The notes under the pieces were generated by a model. It was not told the origin of the DNA. It did no database searches and was given only the letters and a program-made list of their open reading frames with translations. The translations under genes were made by a program, and so were the position numbers. Below are positions 18,612 to 27,637 of a stretch of DNA of 64,000 nucleotides, piece by piece (the first letter of the stretch is position 1; each line of letters begins with the position of its first letter). Origin of the DNA: Mesorhizobium prunaredense. GTDB lineage: Bacteria > Pseudomonadota > Alphaproteobacteria > Rhizobiales > Rhizobiaceae. The stretch is taken from contig NZ_FTPD01000067.1 in NCBI RefSeq assembly GCF_900156895.1, forward strand, positions 385,570 through 449,569. Direction: 5' to 3'.

Positions 18612-20816
18612 ATGGCCGAAATACCAGTCGATTCGCTCAGCGAAAGCGAGGCCGCAAGCGAGTTGAAGCGGCTGGCGGCGGAGATCGCCGAGCACGACCG
18701 GCGCTACCACACCGAGGATGCACCGATAATCACGGACGCGGAATATGACGCGCTGACGCGGCGCAACCTCGCCATCGAACAGCGCTTCCCCGCTTTGGTG
18801 CTAGAGGATTCGCCGTCGCTCCGAGTGGGCGCGCCACCGGCGGAAGGCTTTGCCAAGGTGCGCCATGCGGTGCCGATGCTCAGTCTCGCCAAGGCCTATA
18901 CCGACCAGGACGTCACCGACTTCATCGAGCGCGGCCGGCGATTCTTTGACCGCGACAAGGATCTGGACATCGCATTCACGGCTGAGCCGAAGATCGACGG
19001 GCTGTCGGCGTCCCTGCGTTATGAAGGCGGTGTGTTCGTGCAAGGCGCAACGCGCGGTGACGGCAATGTCGGTGAGGACATCACCGCCAATCTCAGGACA
19101 ATCGCCGACATCCCCAAGCACCTGAAAGGCTCAGGCTGGCCTGACATCATCGAGATACGCGGCGAGGTCTACATGACCTATGCGGAATTCGAGGCGCTGA
19201 AGGAACGGTCGGCGGCGGTTGGCGGCCAGGATTACGTCAATCCGCGCAATACGGCGGCCGGATCCCTGCGTCAGAAGGATCCTTCGGTTACGGCAAGCCG
19301 CAACCTCAAGTTCTTTGCCTACGCTTGGGGCTACACGTCCGAGGATCCCGCTCCGACTCAATACGGTTCAGTGCAAAAATTCGCTGAGTGGGGGTTCAAG
19401 ATCAGTCCGCTGATGGTGCGAGCGAGATCGGTCGAGGAACTGGTCGCGCACTACCACCTGATCGAGGCCCGGCGCTCGTCGCTTGGGTACGACATCGACG
19501 GCGTCGTCTATAAGGTAGACCAGTTGGAATTGCAGCGCAGATGGGGTTTCGTCACCGGCGAGCCACGCTGGGCCATCGCCCACAAATTTCCGGCCGAACA
19601 GGCGATGACAACCGTGCTTAGGATCGACATTCAGGTCGGCCGTACCGGCACACTGGCGCCCGTTGCGCGGCTTGCGCCCGTCACGGTTGGCGGCGTCGTG
19701 GTCGAAAATGTCACGCTCCACAACGAAGACTACATCAAGGGTCTGGACAGTAACGGCCAGCCGATCCGCGACGGCTACGACGTGCGTATCGGCGACACTG
19801 TGGTCATCCAGCGGGCAGGCGACGTCATTCCGCAGATCGTCAGCGTCGTCATCGACAAGCGTCCGCCCGATGCCGTGCCTTACGAATTCCCGCACACCTG
19901 TCCGATCTGCGGCTCACCGGCGACGCGCGAGATCAACGAGAAGACTGGCAAGGAAGATTCCCGCCGACGCTGCACCGGCGAACTGATCTGCCCCGCGCAG
20001 GCCGTGGAAGGATTGCGCCACTTTGTGTCACGCGGCGCCATGGATATCGAAGGCTTGGGCGCTGAAAACATAGACCTGTTCTTCAATGGGGGATTGATCA
20101 AGACAGCCGCCGATATCTTCACTCTCAGGGATCGCCGTCCCGCCGTCACCAAGGCGCTGGCCGAGCGGCGCGAGGAGCAGGCCAAGCAGCGCGAGGCCGC
20201 ATCGGGCAAGACGCGGAAGAATGTACGCGGTGTCGAGGAGCGCAATTACGAAGGCCTCGACAAGCTCTTCGCTGCCATCGACGCTCGCCGCGAACCCGAA
20301 TTGGACCGCTTCATCTTCGCGCTGGGCATCCGCCATATCGGCGAAACGACGGCAGCCGTGCTTGCCCGAACCTTCTCGACCATCGAAGAGGTGATCCGCA
20401 TCGGCAAGGAGACAGCAGCGGCAGCCGATCCGCACACCGTTTTCCCATCGATCAACGGCATCGGCGACACGGTGATAGGCGCGCTTCGCGATTTCTTCGG
20501 CAATGAACGCAACGACGACGTGCTTGAAGCGCTGCTCGCACAGGTCCACCCGAAGCCGTACATTGTCAACGTCTCGGCCGACAGCGTAGTCGCCGGCAAG
20601 ACGATCGTGTTTACAGGTACGCTCGAGAAGATGACGCGCCCCGAGGCCAAGGCGATGGCCGAACGTCTCGGCGCGAAGGTCGCGGGCTCGGTTTCCGCGA
20701 AGACCGATCTCGTCGTGGCCGGACCAGGTGCGGGCTCCAAGCTCAAGCTCGCCACCGAGCTCGGCATCGAAGTGATCGATGAGGATGCGTGGTTGGCGCG
20801 GATCGGCAAGGCGTGA
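18612..20816 (+). CDS. ligA: NAD-dependent DNA ligase LigA
   Basis: A 734-residue ligase that seals nicks in replication and repair. The adenylation motif KIDG is in EPKIDGLSASL. Downstream are the OB fold, a four-cysteine zinc finger (CPICGSP ... CTGELICPAQ), helix-hairpin-helix repeats and a C-terminal BRCT domain (VVAGKTIVFTGTLEKMTRPEAK). I start at the ATG at 18612. The frame remains open upstream to 18543, but that part lies inside a repeat. Confidence 0.96.
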   Translation: MAEIPVDSLSESEAASELKRLAAEIAEHDRRYHTEDAPIITDAEYDALTRRNLAIEQRFPALVLEDSPSLRVGAPPAEGFAKVRHAVPMLSLAKAYTDQDVTDFIERGRRFFDRDKDLDIAFTAEPKIDGLSASLRYEGGVFVQGATRGDGNVGEDITANLRTIADIPKHLKGSGWPDIIEIRGEVYMTYAEFEALKERSAAVGGQDYVNPRNTAAGSLRQKDPSVTASRNLKFFAYAWGYTSEDPAPTQYGSVQKFAEWGFKISPLMVRARSVEELVAHYHLIEARRSSLGYDIDGVVYKVDQLELQRRWGFVTGEPRWAIAHKFPAEQAMTTVLRIDIQVGRTGTLAPVARLAPVTVGGVVVENVTLHNEDYIKGLDSNGQPIRDGYDVRIGDTVVIQRAGDVIPQIVSVVIDKRPPDAVPYEFPHTCPICGSPATREINEKTGKEDSRRRCTGELICPAQAVEGLRHFVSRGAMDIEGLGAENIDLFFNGGLIKTAADIFTLRDRRPAVTKALAERREEQAKQREAASGKTRKNVRGVEERNYEGLDKLFAAIDARREPELDRFIFALGIRHIGETTAAVLARTFSTIEEVIRIGKETAAAADPHTVFPSINGIGDTVIGALRDFFGNERNDDVLEALLAQVHPKPYIVNVSADSVVAGKTIVFTGTLEKMTRPEAKAMAERLGAKVAGSVSAKTDLVVAGPGAGSKLKLATELGIEVIDEDAWLARIGKA

Positions 20817-21505
20817 CGGTGGCATTTAACGGTTTCGGCCAAAAGGCCATTCCCTTCCTCAAGGCGCTCGATTTTCACCAGAGCCGGGAGTGGTTTCTGG
20901 AAAACCGCGACCTTTTCGAAGGCGAGCTGCGCGACCCCTTCGGCGATCTGGTCGAAACGCTCTCCGAGCGCTTCGCGGCGGCAGGGCTGGGTTTGCGCGG
21001 CGATCGCAAGAAGTCGCTGTTCCGGATCAATCGCGACGTGCGTTTCGCCAGGGACAAGCGGCCCTACAACCGGCATCTGTCGGCAATCCTCTCGCCTGAC
21101 GGCACCAAGATGGAACAGGGCGTGTTCTTCGTCCATATCGGGCTTGAGCGCTGCTTTGCCGGCGTTGCCTGGTGGCAGCCCGGACCGGCGCTGCTGCTGG
21201 CGATGCGCAACGCCATCGCGACGCGGCCGGGTGAATTCCGGGCGCTGATCGAGGCGCTGAAGCAAAACCGCCTCGAACTCGACGCGGAAGGCTGCATGAA
21301 GCGAGCGCCACGCGGCTTCGAGCATGTCACGGCGGCCGATCTCGCGGCGGCCATCCGCAACCGGCATTTCGCCGTCCGGCACGAAGTCGACCCGGCGGGA
21401 ATCCACGCACCGGCGCTGGTCGACGAGCTTGTCGATTTCGCCTTGCGCGCCAAGCCGCTGCTCGACTGGGGCAGGGCGATCGAAGCCAAGGTCCCGGTGG
21501 ACTGA
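20813..21505 (+). CDS. DUF2461 family protein
   Basis: A protein of about 230 residues of the DUF2461 (TIGR02453) family, whose function is not known. The N-terminus FLKALDFHQSREWFLENRDLFE and the KSLFRINRDVRFARDKRPYN segment are the family hallmarks. I see no signal peptide or membrane segment, so it is probably cytoplasmic. The GTG at 20813 overlaps the ligA stop; a second GTG is six bases on. It may be co-transcribed with ligA. Confidence 0.85.
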   Translation: MTVAFNGFGQKAIPFLKALDFHQSREWFLENRDLFEGELRDPFGDLVETLSERFAAAGLGLRGDRKKSLFRINRDVRFARDKRPYNRHLSAILSPDGTKMEQGVFFVHIGLERCFAGVAWWQPGPALLLAMRNAIATRPGEFRALIEALKQNRLELDAEGCMKRAPRGFEHVTAADLAAAIRNRHFAVRHEVDPAGIHAPALVDELVDFALRAKPLLDWGRAIEAKVPVD

Positions 21506-21623
21506 GCACTGGCCGAAACGCGCACGCCTGAACCTGCGACCAGGGATCACTTCCGCTGATCGTTGGCTCAAGCGAATTGGTGTGACAAGGCTGACAGCGC
21601 TCCCTACATACGATCTTTCTCCC

Positions 21624-21726
21624 CGCATCGGCCCGAAAATCGGGATCGATTTTCGGATGGCCCGACGCGTGGATTCAAAGTGTTAGAGCGTCCTTTGCTC
21701 GTCCAAAAGGACGAGCGGCGCTCTAA
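21624..21726 (+). repeat. Intergenic double-palindrome repeat, type I
   Basis: A type I copy in the same orientation as the one inside the DUF2065 gene. It runs from a GCATCGGCCCGAAAATCG palindrome to a TTAGAGCG/CGCTCTAA palindrome. It lies between DUF2461 and azlC and stops just before the azlC ribosome site. Translated in the shared frame it reads HRPENRDRFS and then VLERPLLVQKDERRS, open throughout. Confidence 0.88.
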
Positions 21727-21736
21727 GGAGTGGCTG

Positions 21737-22465
21737 ATGTCGGCGGAAGCAATCTCCGAAAACCGCGCAAAAAGCGATTTCTGGCAAGGCGTGCGGCTCA
21801 GCCTGCCTGTCGTGGTGGCGGCGGCGCCGTTTGGACTGCTGTTCGGGGCGCTCGCCGTCGACAACGGCTTTTCGGTGCTTGAAGCCTTGCTGATGAGCGC
21901 CATGGTTTTCGGCGGCGCCAGCCAGATGGTCGGCATCGAATTGTTCGGGCAGCATGTCGCGCCATGGCTCATCGTGCTGTCGATCTTCGCCGTGAATTTC
22001 CGCCATGTGCTCTACTCCGCGGGTATCGGCCGCCGCATCGCGCACTGGCCGCCGGTGCAGCAGGCGGTCGGCTATTTCCTGCTCACCGATCCGCAGTTCG
22101 CGGTGGCCGAGCGCAAGGCGGAGGCCGGCGAGACGGTCGGCTTCGCCTGGTATATGGGGCTTGGCCTGCCGGTCTATGTGTTCTGGGTGGCCGAAAGCGC
22201 GCTCGGCGCGGCGTTCGGCAGGCTCATTCCCGATACCCATGCGCTGGGCATCGATTTCCTGCTGCCGATCTATTTCCTCGGACTGGTGATGGGCTTTCGC
22301 AAGCGGCCACTGTGGCTGCCGGTGGTCATCGCCAGCGCTGCTGCCTCCATCATTGCCTACAAGACGGTGGGCTCGCCCTGGCACGTCTCGATTGGCGCCG
22401 TGGCCGGGGTGCTGCTCGCGGTCATTCTGCCGCCGCGCCACAGCGGCGTGGAGGGGCGGCCATGA
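21737..22465 (+). CDS. azlC: AzlC family branched-chain amino acid exporter, large subunit
   Basis: A 242-residue membrane protein of the AzlC family, the larger part of a two-subunit exporter for branched-chain amino acids. FWQGVRLSLPVVVAAAPFGLLFG at the N-terminus and the GGASQM segment are typical. About seven hydrophobic stretches are visible. The ATG at 21737 follows AAGGAG. The frame is open further upstream, but only through the repeat. It overlaps azlD by four bases. Confidence 0.9.
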   Translation: MSAEAISENRAKSDFWQGVRLSLPVVVAAAPFGLLFGALAVDNGFSVLEALLMSAMVFGGASQMVGIELFGQHVAPWLIVLSIFAVNFRHVLYSAGIGRRIAHWPPVQQAVGYFLLTDPQFAVAERKAEAGETVGFAWYMGLGLPVYVFWVAESALGAAFGRLIPDTHALGIDFLLPIYFLGLVMGFRKRPLWLPVVIASAAASIIAYKTVGSPWHVSIGAVAGVLLAVILPPRHSGVEGRP

Positions 22466-22758
22466 GCACGACCTTGTGGATCATCATCGCCGGCGCGATA
22501 GCGACCTATCTGACCCGCATCGGCGGCCATCTGGTGATCTCGCGCTTCGAAAACATCCATCCGCGCGTCGAGGCGGGGCTGAACGCCGTGCCTGCCGCGG
22601 TGCTGACGACGCTGGTGGCGCCGGCAGCACTTGGCGCCGGGCCGGCGGAATGGGCGGCATTGATCGTCGCCGGGCTGGTCTCGCTGCGCGGCGGGCTTAT
22701 GGCGATGTTTTTGGCCGGCGCCGCCGTGCTGGTGCTGGCCCGGCAGTTCGTCGGGTAG
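22462..22758 (+). CDS. azlD: AzlD family transporter small subunit
   Basis: A 98-residue, very hydrophobic protein with about four membrane segments. AzlD partners of AzlC have this size and the TYLTRIGGHLV-like N-terminus. The ATGA overlap with azlC indicates coupled translation in fixed ratio. The substrate is inferred from the family only. Confidence 0.88.
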   Translation: MSTTLWIIIAGAIATYLTRIGGHLVISRFENIHPRVEAGLNAVPAAVLTTLVAPAALGAGPAEWAALIVAGLVSLRGGLMAMFLAGAAVLVLARQFVG

Positions 22759-22779
22759 ACGAAACCCCTACACGAAAAA

Positions 22780-24627
22780 TCAAATCTTCTGGTCGTGCGG
22801 CAGCGGTGCGGTTGCCTTTTCCAGCCAGGCCAGCGCCTCGCCGTCGAGCATCGGCCCGATCTCGGCCAGCACGCGGGCGTGGTATGTGTCGAGCCAATGC
22901 AGCTCGTCGCGCGTCAAAAGATCCGACCGCACCAGCCTGGTGTCGATCGGCGCCAGCGTCAGTGTCTCGAAGCCGTGCATGGCGATGTCGCCGCCCTCTA
23001 TCGGCTCGGCCGGCGTCACCAGGATGAGATTCTCGATGCGAATGCCGTAAGAACCCTCCTTATAGTAGCCCGGCTCGTTGGAGACGATCATGCCCGCCAG
23101 CAGCTTTTCGGTGCCGGTCCTGGCGATGCGTTGCGGGCCCTCGTGCACGGCCAGATAGGAGCCGACGCCATGGCCGGTGCCATGAGCGAAATCGCAGCCA
23201 TGTTTCCACAGCGCAAGGCGCGCCACGGCATCGATCTCGGAGCCGCGCGTGCCCGGGGGAAAGCGCAGCATGGAAATGCCGATCATGCCCTTCAGCACCA
23301 GCGTGAAGCGTTCGCGCATTTCCTCGGTCGGCGTGCCGATCGGCACGGTGCGGGTGATGTCGGTGGTGCCGTCCTGATACTGCCCGCCCGAATCGAGCAG
23401 GAACAGTTCGCCAGACTGAAGCTTTCGGCTGGTGGCGCGGGAAACGCGGTAGTGCATGATGGCGCCGTTCGGGCCGGCGCCGGCGATGGTGTCGAAGGAC
23501 ACGTCGCGCAGCGGCATCTGTGTTTCCTCGCCGGTGCTGCGGCGGCACTCCTCGAGCTTGGTGACGACCGCGATCTCGTCGAGCTTGCCGGGTTCCTGGC
23601 GGTCGAGCCAGCAAAGCAGCTTGGCCACCGCGGCGCCATCGCGGCGATGCGCGGCGCGGGCGCCGTTGATCTCGGCCTGGTTTTTCGTCGCGCGTGGAAT
23701 GCGGGCAGGGTCTGGCGCGGCAATGACGGTGCCGCCATTGTCCTCGACCAGCATCCTGAGCTTCTCCGCCGCCAGCACCGGATCCAGCGCGATCTTCGCG
23801 CCGCCTTTGGCCAGGGCTGCGATAACAGCTTCGAATTCACCGGGTTGGTGCAATTCGGCGAGCTGCGTCAGATAGGCCGCGACGGTGCGTGAAAACTTGC
23901 GCTGATCCATGAAAAGCAGGTGCGATCGATCGGCGGCGAGCACGGCGAAGCCGAGCGCCAGCGGGGTGTGCGGCACGTCGCCACCGCGGATGTCGAAGGC
24001 CCAGGCGATGGAGGACGGGTCGGTCAGCACGGCATGAGTGGCGCCGTCCTTGCCGATGGCCTCGGCCAGCCGTGCCAGCTTGTCCTTGGCCAGTTCGCCG
24101 GCAAAGCCAATCGGATGAATCTCGACCGGGGCCAGCGGCGGTTCGGGCTGGTCCTCCCAGATGGCGTCGATCGGATTCTTATCGAGCGGCACCAATGTCG
24201 CCCCCGATTTTTCGGCCGACGCTTTCAGCGCTTTCACGTCGCCGATCGTCTGCAGCCACGGATCGAAGCCAAGCCGCACGCCCTTGCCGAGATTGTCCTT
24301 GATCCAGGTGGCGGGCGGATTGTCGACCAGGCTTTCGATCGAGAAGATGTCGAGATCGACCTCCTGGCGCACCTGCAGCGTGTAGCGGCCGTCGATGAAC
24401 ATAATGGCACGGTCGCCGAGCACGATGGCGACGCCGGCCGAACCGCTGAAGCCGGTCAGCCATTTCAGCCGCGCCGAGCGGTCGGCGACATATTCGCCCT
24501 GATGCTCGTCGGCACGAGGCACGATGAAGCCATCCAGCCCATTGGCCGCCAACCATTGACGCAGCAACGCCACACGCGGCTTGCCGACGGCGGGGTCGCC
24601 TGCGGAATCAAAGGTCTGGAACATCAT
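22780..24627 (-). CDS. pepP: Xaa-Pro aminopeptidase (M24B, three-domain form)
   Basis: A metallopeptidase of about 615 residues that removes an N-terminal residue preceding proline. The length matches the three-domain eukaryote-like aminopeptidase P rather than the 440-residue E. coli PepP. The catalytic domain shows metal ligands in LLDSGGQYQDGTTDITRT, the histidine in HGTGHGVGSYL, and glutamates in SNEPGYYKEG and GIRIENL. I use the ATG at 24627, behind GAGGAG. An in-frame ATG 36 bases upstream has no ribosome site. The symbol is by function. Confidence 0.9.
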   Translation of the reverse strand: MMFQTFDSAGDPAVGKPRVALLRQWLAANGLDGFIVPRADEHQGEYVADRSARLKWLTGFSGSAGVAIVLGDRAIMFIDGRYTLQVRQEVDLDIFSIESLVDNPPATWIKDNLGKGVRLGFDPWLQTIGDVKALKASAEKSGATLVPLDKNPIDAIWEDQPEPPLAPVEIHPIGFAGELAKDKLARLAEAIGKDGATHAVLTDPSSIAWAFDIRGGDVPHTPLALGFAVLAADRSHLLFMDQRKFSRTVAAYLTQLAELHQPGEFEAVIAALAKGGAKIALDPVLAAEKLRMLVEDNGGTVIAAPDPARIPRATKNQAEINGARAAHRRDGAAVAKLLCWLDRQEPGKLDEIAVVTKLEECRRSTGEETQMPLRDVSFDTIAGAGPNGAIMHYRVSRATSRKLQSGELFLLDSGGQYQDGTTDITRTVPIGTPTEEMRERFTLVLKGMIGISMLRFPPGTRGSEIDAVARLALWKHGCDFAHGTGHGVGSYLAVHEGPQRIARTGTEKLLAGMIVSNEPGYYKEGSYGIRIENLILVTPAEPIEGGDIAMHGFETLTLAPIDTRLVRSDLLTRDELHWLDTYHARVLAEIGPMLDGEALAWLEKATAPLPHDQKI

Positions 24628-24660
24628 GGCCTCTCCTCGGATGCTGGCGCGACCGTAGCG

Positions 24661-24953
24661 CATGACCCCGAAAATCGGAATCGACTTTTGCTGCGCCGAT
24701 CTTCGGTCCGGATTCGATCCAACAGGGCAATCGCTTCAGGTCTGCGCTGCCCCTCATTGCCCTGCCCGTCCTCCGCAGCTGCTGCGCCGCAGCTGCGGAG
24801 GGTGGACCGGGCATTTCTCACGGGGAGAAAGACGCTATCACCAATGATTTTCGCCAATTGTCGGCGGTGCAGAAAGGGCGGCGAGGTTGCGGCAATTCTC
24901 CCCGTCACTATACGGGGAGAAGGTGCCGGCAGGCGGATGAGGGGCGGCGCCGG
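24661..24953. repeat. Mosaic of repeat fragments upstream of the aminopeptidase gene
   Basis: The 459-base gap 24628-25086 is largely repeat debris. It starts with a half copy of the type I element (GCGCATGACCCCGAAAATCG at 24658). At 24723 is CAGGGCAATCGCTTCAGGT, found again at 53227. Then comes a reversed piece of a third repeat type interrupted by a GCAGCTGC-rich palindrome (about 24775-24805). A forward piece with CTCCCCGTCACTATACGGGG lies at 24898-24917, which recurs at 53309. The remaining 130 bases probably carry the promoter of the next gene. Confidence 0.75.
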
Positions 24954-25086
24954 CATCGACAGTGGCCATCGACGTGCGCTTTTGCGCATGGACGCCATGC
25001 AGAATCGGCGATTTTCAAAAAGGTCAGCAGACCTTACCTTTTCCACGTGGAGGAACGAGTCTTACTGCCCTGCAAAGGAGACCATC

Positions 25087-25272
25087 ATGTCCACGATTTC
25101 AGCCAGACGCGGATTTTTCAGAAGCGCCATGAACGCTCTCATCGAAGCGCGCCAGCGCGAAGCGCGTCGTTATGTGAGCGGCGTTCTGCTTGGCTTTAAC
25201 GACGAAACGCTGAAAGCGAACGGCTACGATCGCGAAGAACTGAAGAAGGCGGCAAGGTCGCGCTATGTCTGA
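25087..25272 (+). CDS. DUF1127 small protein
   Basis: A 61-residue basic protein ending in the DUF1127 pattern (GYDREELKK). Proteins of this family in Rhizobiales are short, and some affect phosphate and carbon metabolism through RNA binding; that link is family knowledge, not visible here. AAGGAG stands eight bases before the ATG. A small hairpin (AAGGTC, four bases, GACCTT at 25020-25035) lies in its leader. It converges with prmA. Confidence 0.8.
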   Translation: MSTISARRGFFRSAMNALIEARQREARRYVSGVLLGFNDETLKANGYDREELKKAARSRYV

Positions 25273-25307
25273 GCGAATTTGCGGCTTGCGTTGGAAGGCG
25301 CTACGCG

Positions 25308-26180
25308 TCACCGCTTGAGGTGGATCGTCACCCAGCCTTCGCGATGCAAGGTCCTGACATGGCGGAACTGCTGGCCGACATAGGCCGAGATCACCGCGTC
25401 GCGCTGCCGGTCGAGGATGCCTGACAGCACGATCGATCCGCCCAAGGCGATATGCCTGGCCATTTCGGGCGCCAGCCGCATCAGCGGCCGCGCCAGTATA
25501 TTGGCGACGATGAGGCCAAAAGGCCCGCGCGCGGCAAAAATCGGATGGTGGAAGCCCGGCGCCGTCACCGTCTCCACCAGCGCCTTGACGTGGTTGAGCC
25601 GCGCGTTGGCGGCGGCGACTTTTGTGGCGACCGGATCGATGTCGGTCGCCAGCACCGGAATATGGGCGAGCTTGGCCAGCGCGATGGCCAGCACCGCGCT
25701 GCCGGTGCCGAGGTCGAGCGCGTTGCGCGGGCGCTCGCGCCGCACGACCTGTTCCAGCATTTCGAGGCAGCCGGCGGTGGTGCCGTGATGACCGGTGCCA
25801 AAGGCGAGGCCCGCTTCGATCTCGATGGCGAGCTCGCCGCTGTGGCGCTTCCTGCGGTCATGCGCACCGTGGACGAAGAAACGGCCGGCGCGCACCGGCT
25901 TCAGTCCCTCCAAAGAACGTTTCACCCAATCGATGTCAGGCACGGGCTCGCGCGCAATCGGCCTCGACAGGGCCAGCCCGGCAAGGATCTCCTTCAAGCG
26001 CGCCTCCACGGCATCGACATCGCCGTCGGCATAGAGTGACACTTCGTGGATGTCGCGGTCCTCGTCGACTTCGACCAAGCCAATCGGCAGGCCCTCATCT
26101 TCGAATGCCGCTTCGAACGCCGCGAAGATACGGTCGGCCTCGATCTTTCCAGTGGTGAAATAAAGCCGCGTTTGGGTCAT
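25308..26180 (-). CDS. prmA: Ribosomal protein L11 methyltransferase PrmA
   Basis: A 290-residue SAM-dependent enzyme that methylates ribosomal protein L11. The substrate-binding N-terminal domain is followed by the linker and the class I methyltransferase fold. LAFGTGHHGTT, LDLGTGSAVLAIAL and VANILARPL are the typical motifs. I start at the ATG at 26180; a TTG one codon earlier is possible. It is convergent with the DUF1127 gene. Confidence 0.95.
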   Translation of the reverse strand: MTQTRLYFTTGKIEADRIFAAFEAAFEDEGLPIGLVEVDEDRDIHEVSLYADGDVDAVEARLKEILAGLALSRPIAREPVPDIDWVKRSLEGLKPVRAGRFFVHGAHDRRKRHSGELAIEIEAGLAFGTGHHGTTAGCLEMLEQVVRRERPRNALDLGTGSAVLAIALAKLAHIPVLATDIDPVATKVAAANARLNHVKALVETVTAPGFHHPIFAARGPFGLIVANILARPLMRLAPEMARHIALGGSIVLSGILDRQRDAVISAYVGQQFRHVRTLHREGWVTIHLKR

Positions 26181-26200
26181 CAAACGATTTTCTTTGTGAA

Positions 26201-26265
26201 CATGATCTTATCCGAAAACCGTTTCCCACTTTTCGCTGGCGCGGACCTTCGGTACGGGATCATGC
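26201..26265. repeat. Palindromic repeat between prmA and the SCO1-like gene
   Basis: A single imperfect palindrome bounded by CATGATC and GATCATG with TCCGAAAACCGTTTCCCACTT inside. It looks like only the first half of the type I element, in a diverged form. It lies upstream of prmA and just downstream of the SCO1-like gene, so it may serve as a transcript end. Confidence 0.7.
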
Positions 26266-26266
26266 A

Positions 26267-26872
26267 CTAGCCTGCCGCCGCCAGGCGCTTGAGCTTGGCG
26301 ATGGCGGCGTCCGGGCTTTCGCCATAAGCGATGGTGCCGGCGAAATCGCCCCTGGCGTTGAGCAGCAGCACCGAAGCGGTGTGGTCCATCGTGTAGTCGC
26401 CGTTGCCGGTATCGACCTTTTTCGAATAGATGCCGAAGGATTTGGCCATGGCGCGGACCTTGTCCGGGTCGCCAGTGATGCCGAGGATGCGATCGGAGAA
26501 GTTGCTGATATAAGCGTTCATGATTTCGGGCGTGTCGCGCTCCGGGTCGACCGTCACGAAATAGGCGCGCAGGTTCTTGCCATCGTCACCCATCGTCTTC
26601 AGCCAGCCGGCCAGTTCGAACAGCGTGGTCGGGCAGACTTCCGGGCAGTGGGTGAAGCCGAAGAAGACGACGCTGGGGTGGTCGCGAAAGGCAGCCTCGG
26701 TGACCGGAGCGCCCTTCTGGTCGACCAGCGTGAACGGCGCGCCGAACGGCTCGCCGCCATAATGCCCACGGTACCAGTCGAAGGTGAGCCAGCCGATGCC
26801 CGCCGCCATCAGGACGAGAATGCCGACCAGTATTGAACGCATCATCAATTGGCTGTCCGTCGCGATTTTCAT
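26267..26872 (-). CDS. SCO1/SenC family copper chaperone
   Basis: A 201-residue membrane-anchored thioredoxin-fold protein that helps build the copper centre of cytochrome c oxidase. One N-terminal membrane segment is followed by the copper-binding CPEVCP motif, and the third ligand is the histidine in YTMDHTASV. The sequence FVTVDPERDTPE is typical of SCO. I start at the ATG at 26872; the open frame begins earlier with basic residues unlike the family. Confidence 0.92.
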   Translation of the reverse strand: MKIATDSQLMMRSILVGILVLMAAGIGWLTFDWYRGHYGGEPFGAPFTLVDQKGAPVTEAAFRDHPSVVFFGFTHCPEVCPTTLFELAGWLKTMGDDGKNLRAYFVTVDPERDTPEIMNAYISNFSDRILGITGDPDKVRAMAKSFGIYSKKVDTGNGDYTMDHTASVLLLNARGDFAGTIAYGESPDAAIAKLKRLAAAG

Positions 26873-27049
26873 TGGCGCCGTATCGGCGCCTTTGCACTTT
26901 GTTGGGCGAACACTCTTAACGGTTTGATCTCGCTCGCGCAAAGATGTCGCGTTGCCGCAACCGGCTTTCCCTTAAAAAATGATCCGCTTGCAAAGTGCTG
27001 CCCGCCGTCCCACCTGAGGTCGGCAAAACTCGAACGGCAGGAGGCTTCC

Positions 27050-27568
27050 TTGCAAGGACTGATTGGGCAAGGACTGATTGGGCGAAAACTGATCGCCGGC
27101 GCTTTGGCCGCGTGCCTTGTCGTCGGTGCTGGTGCGGCTGTCGCCCAGGAGGTCGGCAAGGTCGGCGTCGACTGGCTAGGCAACGACATCATCATCGAGG
27201 CGATCAAGGACCCGAAGGTCGAAGGCGTGACCTGCCATGTCTCCTATTTCGACCGTGGCGTGATCGATCGCCTGCAAAAGGGCAACTGGTTCGAGGACCC
27301 ATCCGATTCCTCGATCGCCTGCCGCCAAACCGGGCCGATCACCATCGGCGACATCGACATGAGCGAGGCCGGCGAGGAGGTGTTCAAGCAGGGCATCAGC
27401 CTGATCTGGAAGAAACAGGTGGTGAACCGCATCTACGATAAAGCCAACGAGACCCTGATCTATCTGTCGCATTCGCGCCAGGTGCAGGACGGTTCAGCGA
27501 AGATGTCGGTCACCACGGTGCCGCTCTATGGCCAGAACGTGGTGTGGAGCAACGGCAAGCCGAAATAG
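27050..27568 (+). CDS. creA: CreA family periplasmic protein
   Basis: A 172-residue protein with a signal peptide ending in AVAQ and the CreA domain (EVGKVGVDWLGNDIIIEAIKDPKVEGVTCHV and IACRQTGPI). CreA function is unknown. I choose the TTG at 27050 because AGGAGG is close upstream and it puts the signal peptide at the N-terminus. No ATG is available nearby. The signal peptide opens with a tandem repeat, GLIGQGLIG. The upstream gap carries the divergent SCO1-like promoter. Confidence 0.85.
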   Translation: MQGLIGQGLIGRKLIAGALAACLVVGAGAAVAQEVGKVGVDWLGNDIIIEAIKDPKVEGVTCHVSYFDRGVIDRLQKGNWFEDPSDSSIACRQTGPITIGDIDMSEAGEEVFKQGISLIWKKQVVNRIYDKANETLIYLSHSRQVQDGSAKMSVTTVPLYGQNVVWSNGKPK

Positions 27569-27637
27569 GCTCTGGAACAGGTGACGGACGATTGCTCCCG
27601 CTTGCGGGACCAGTCGCTCGGGCGTAAAGCCGCCGGC

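Noticed and set aside
24661..24953. Possible CRISPR array or tandem repeat array
   Set aside because: The repeats are few, irregular and palindromic with no regular spacers. No cas genes are present in the window.
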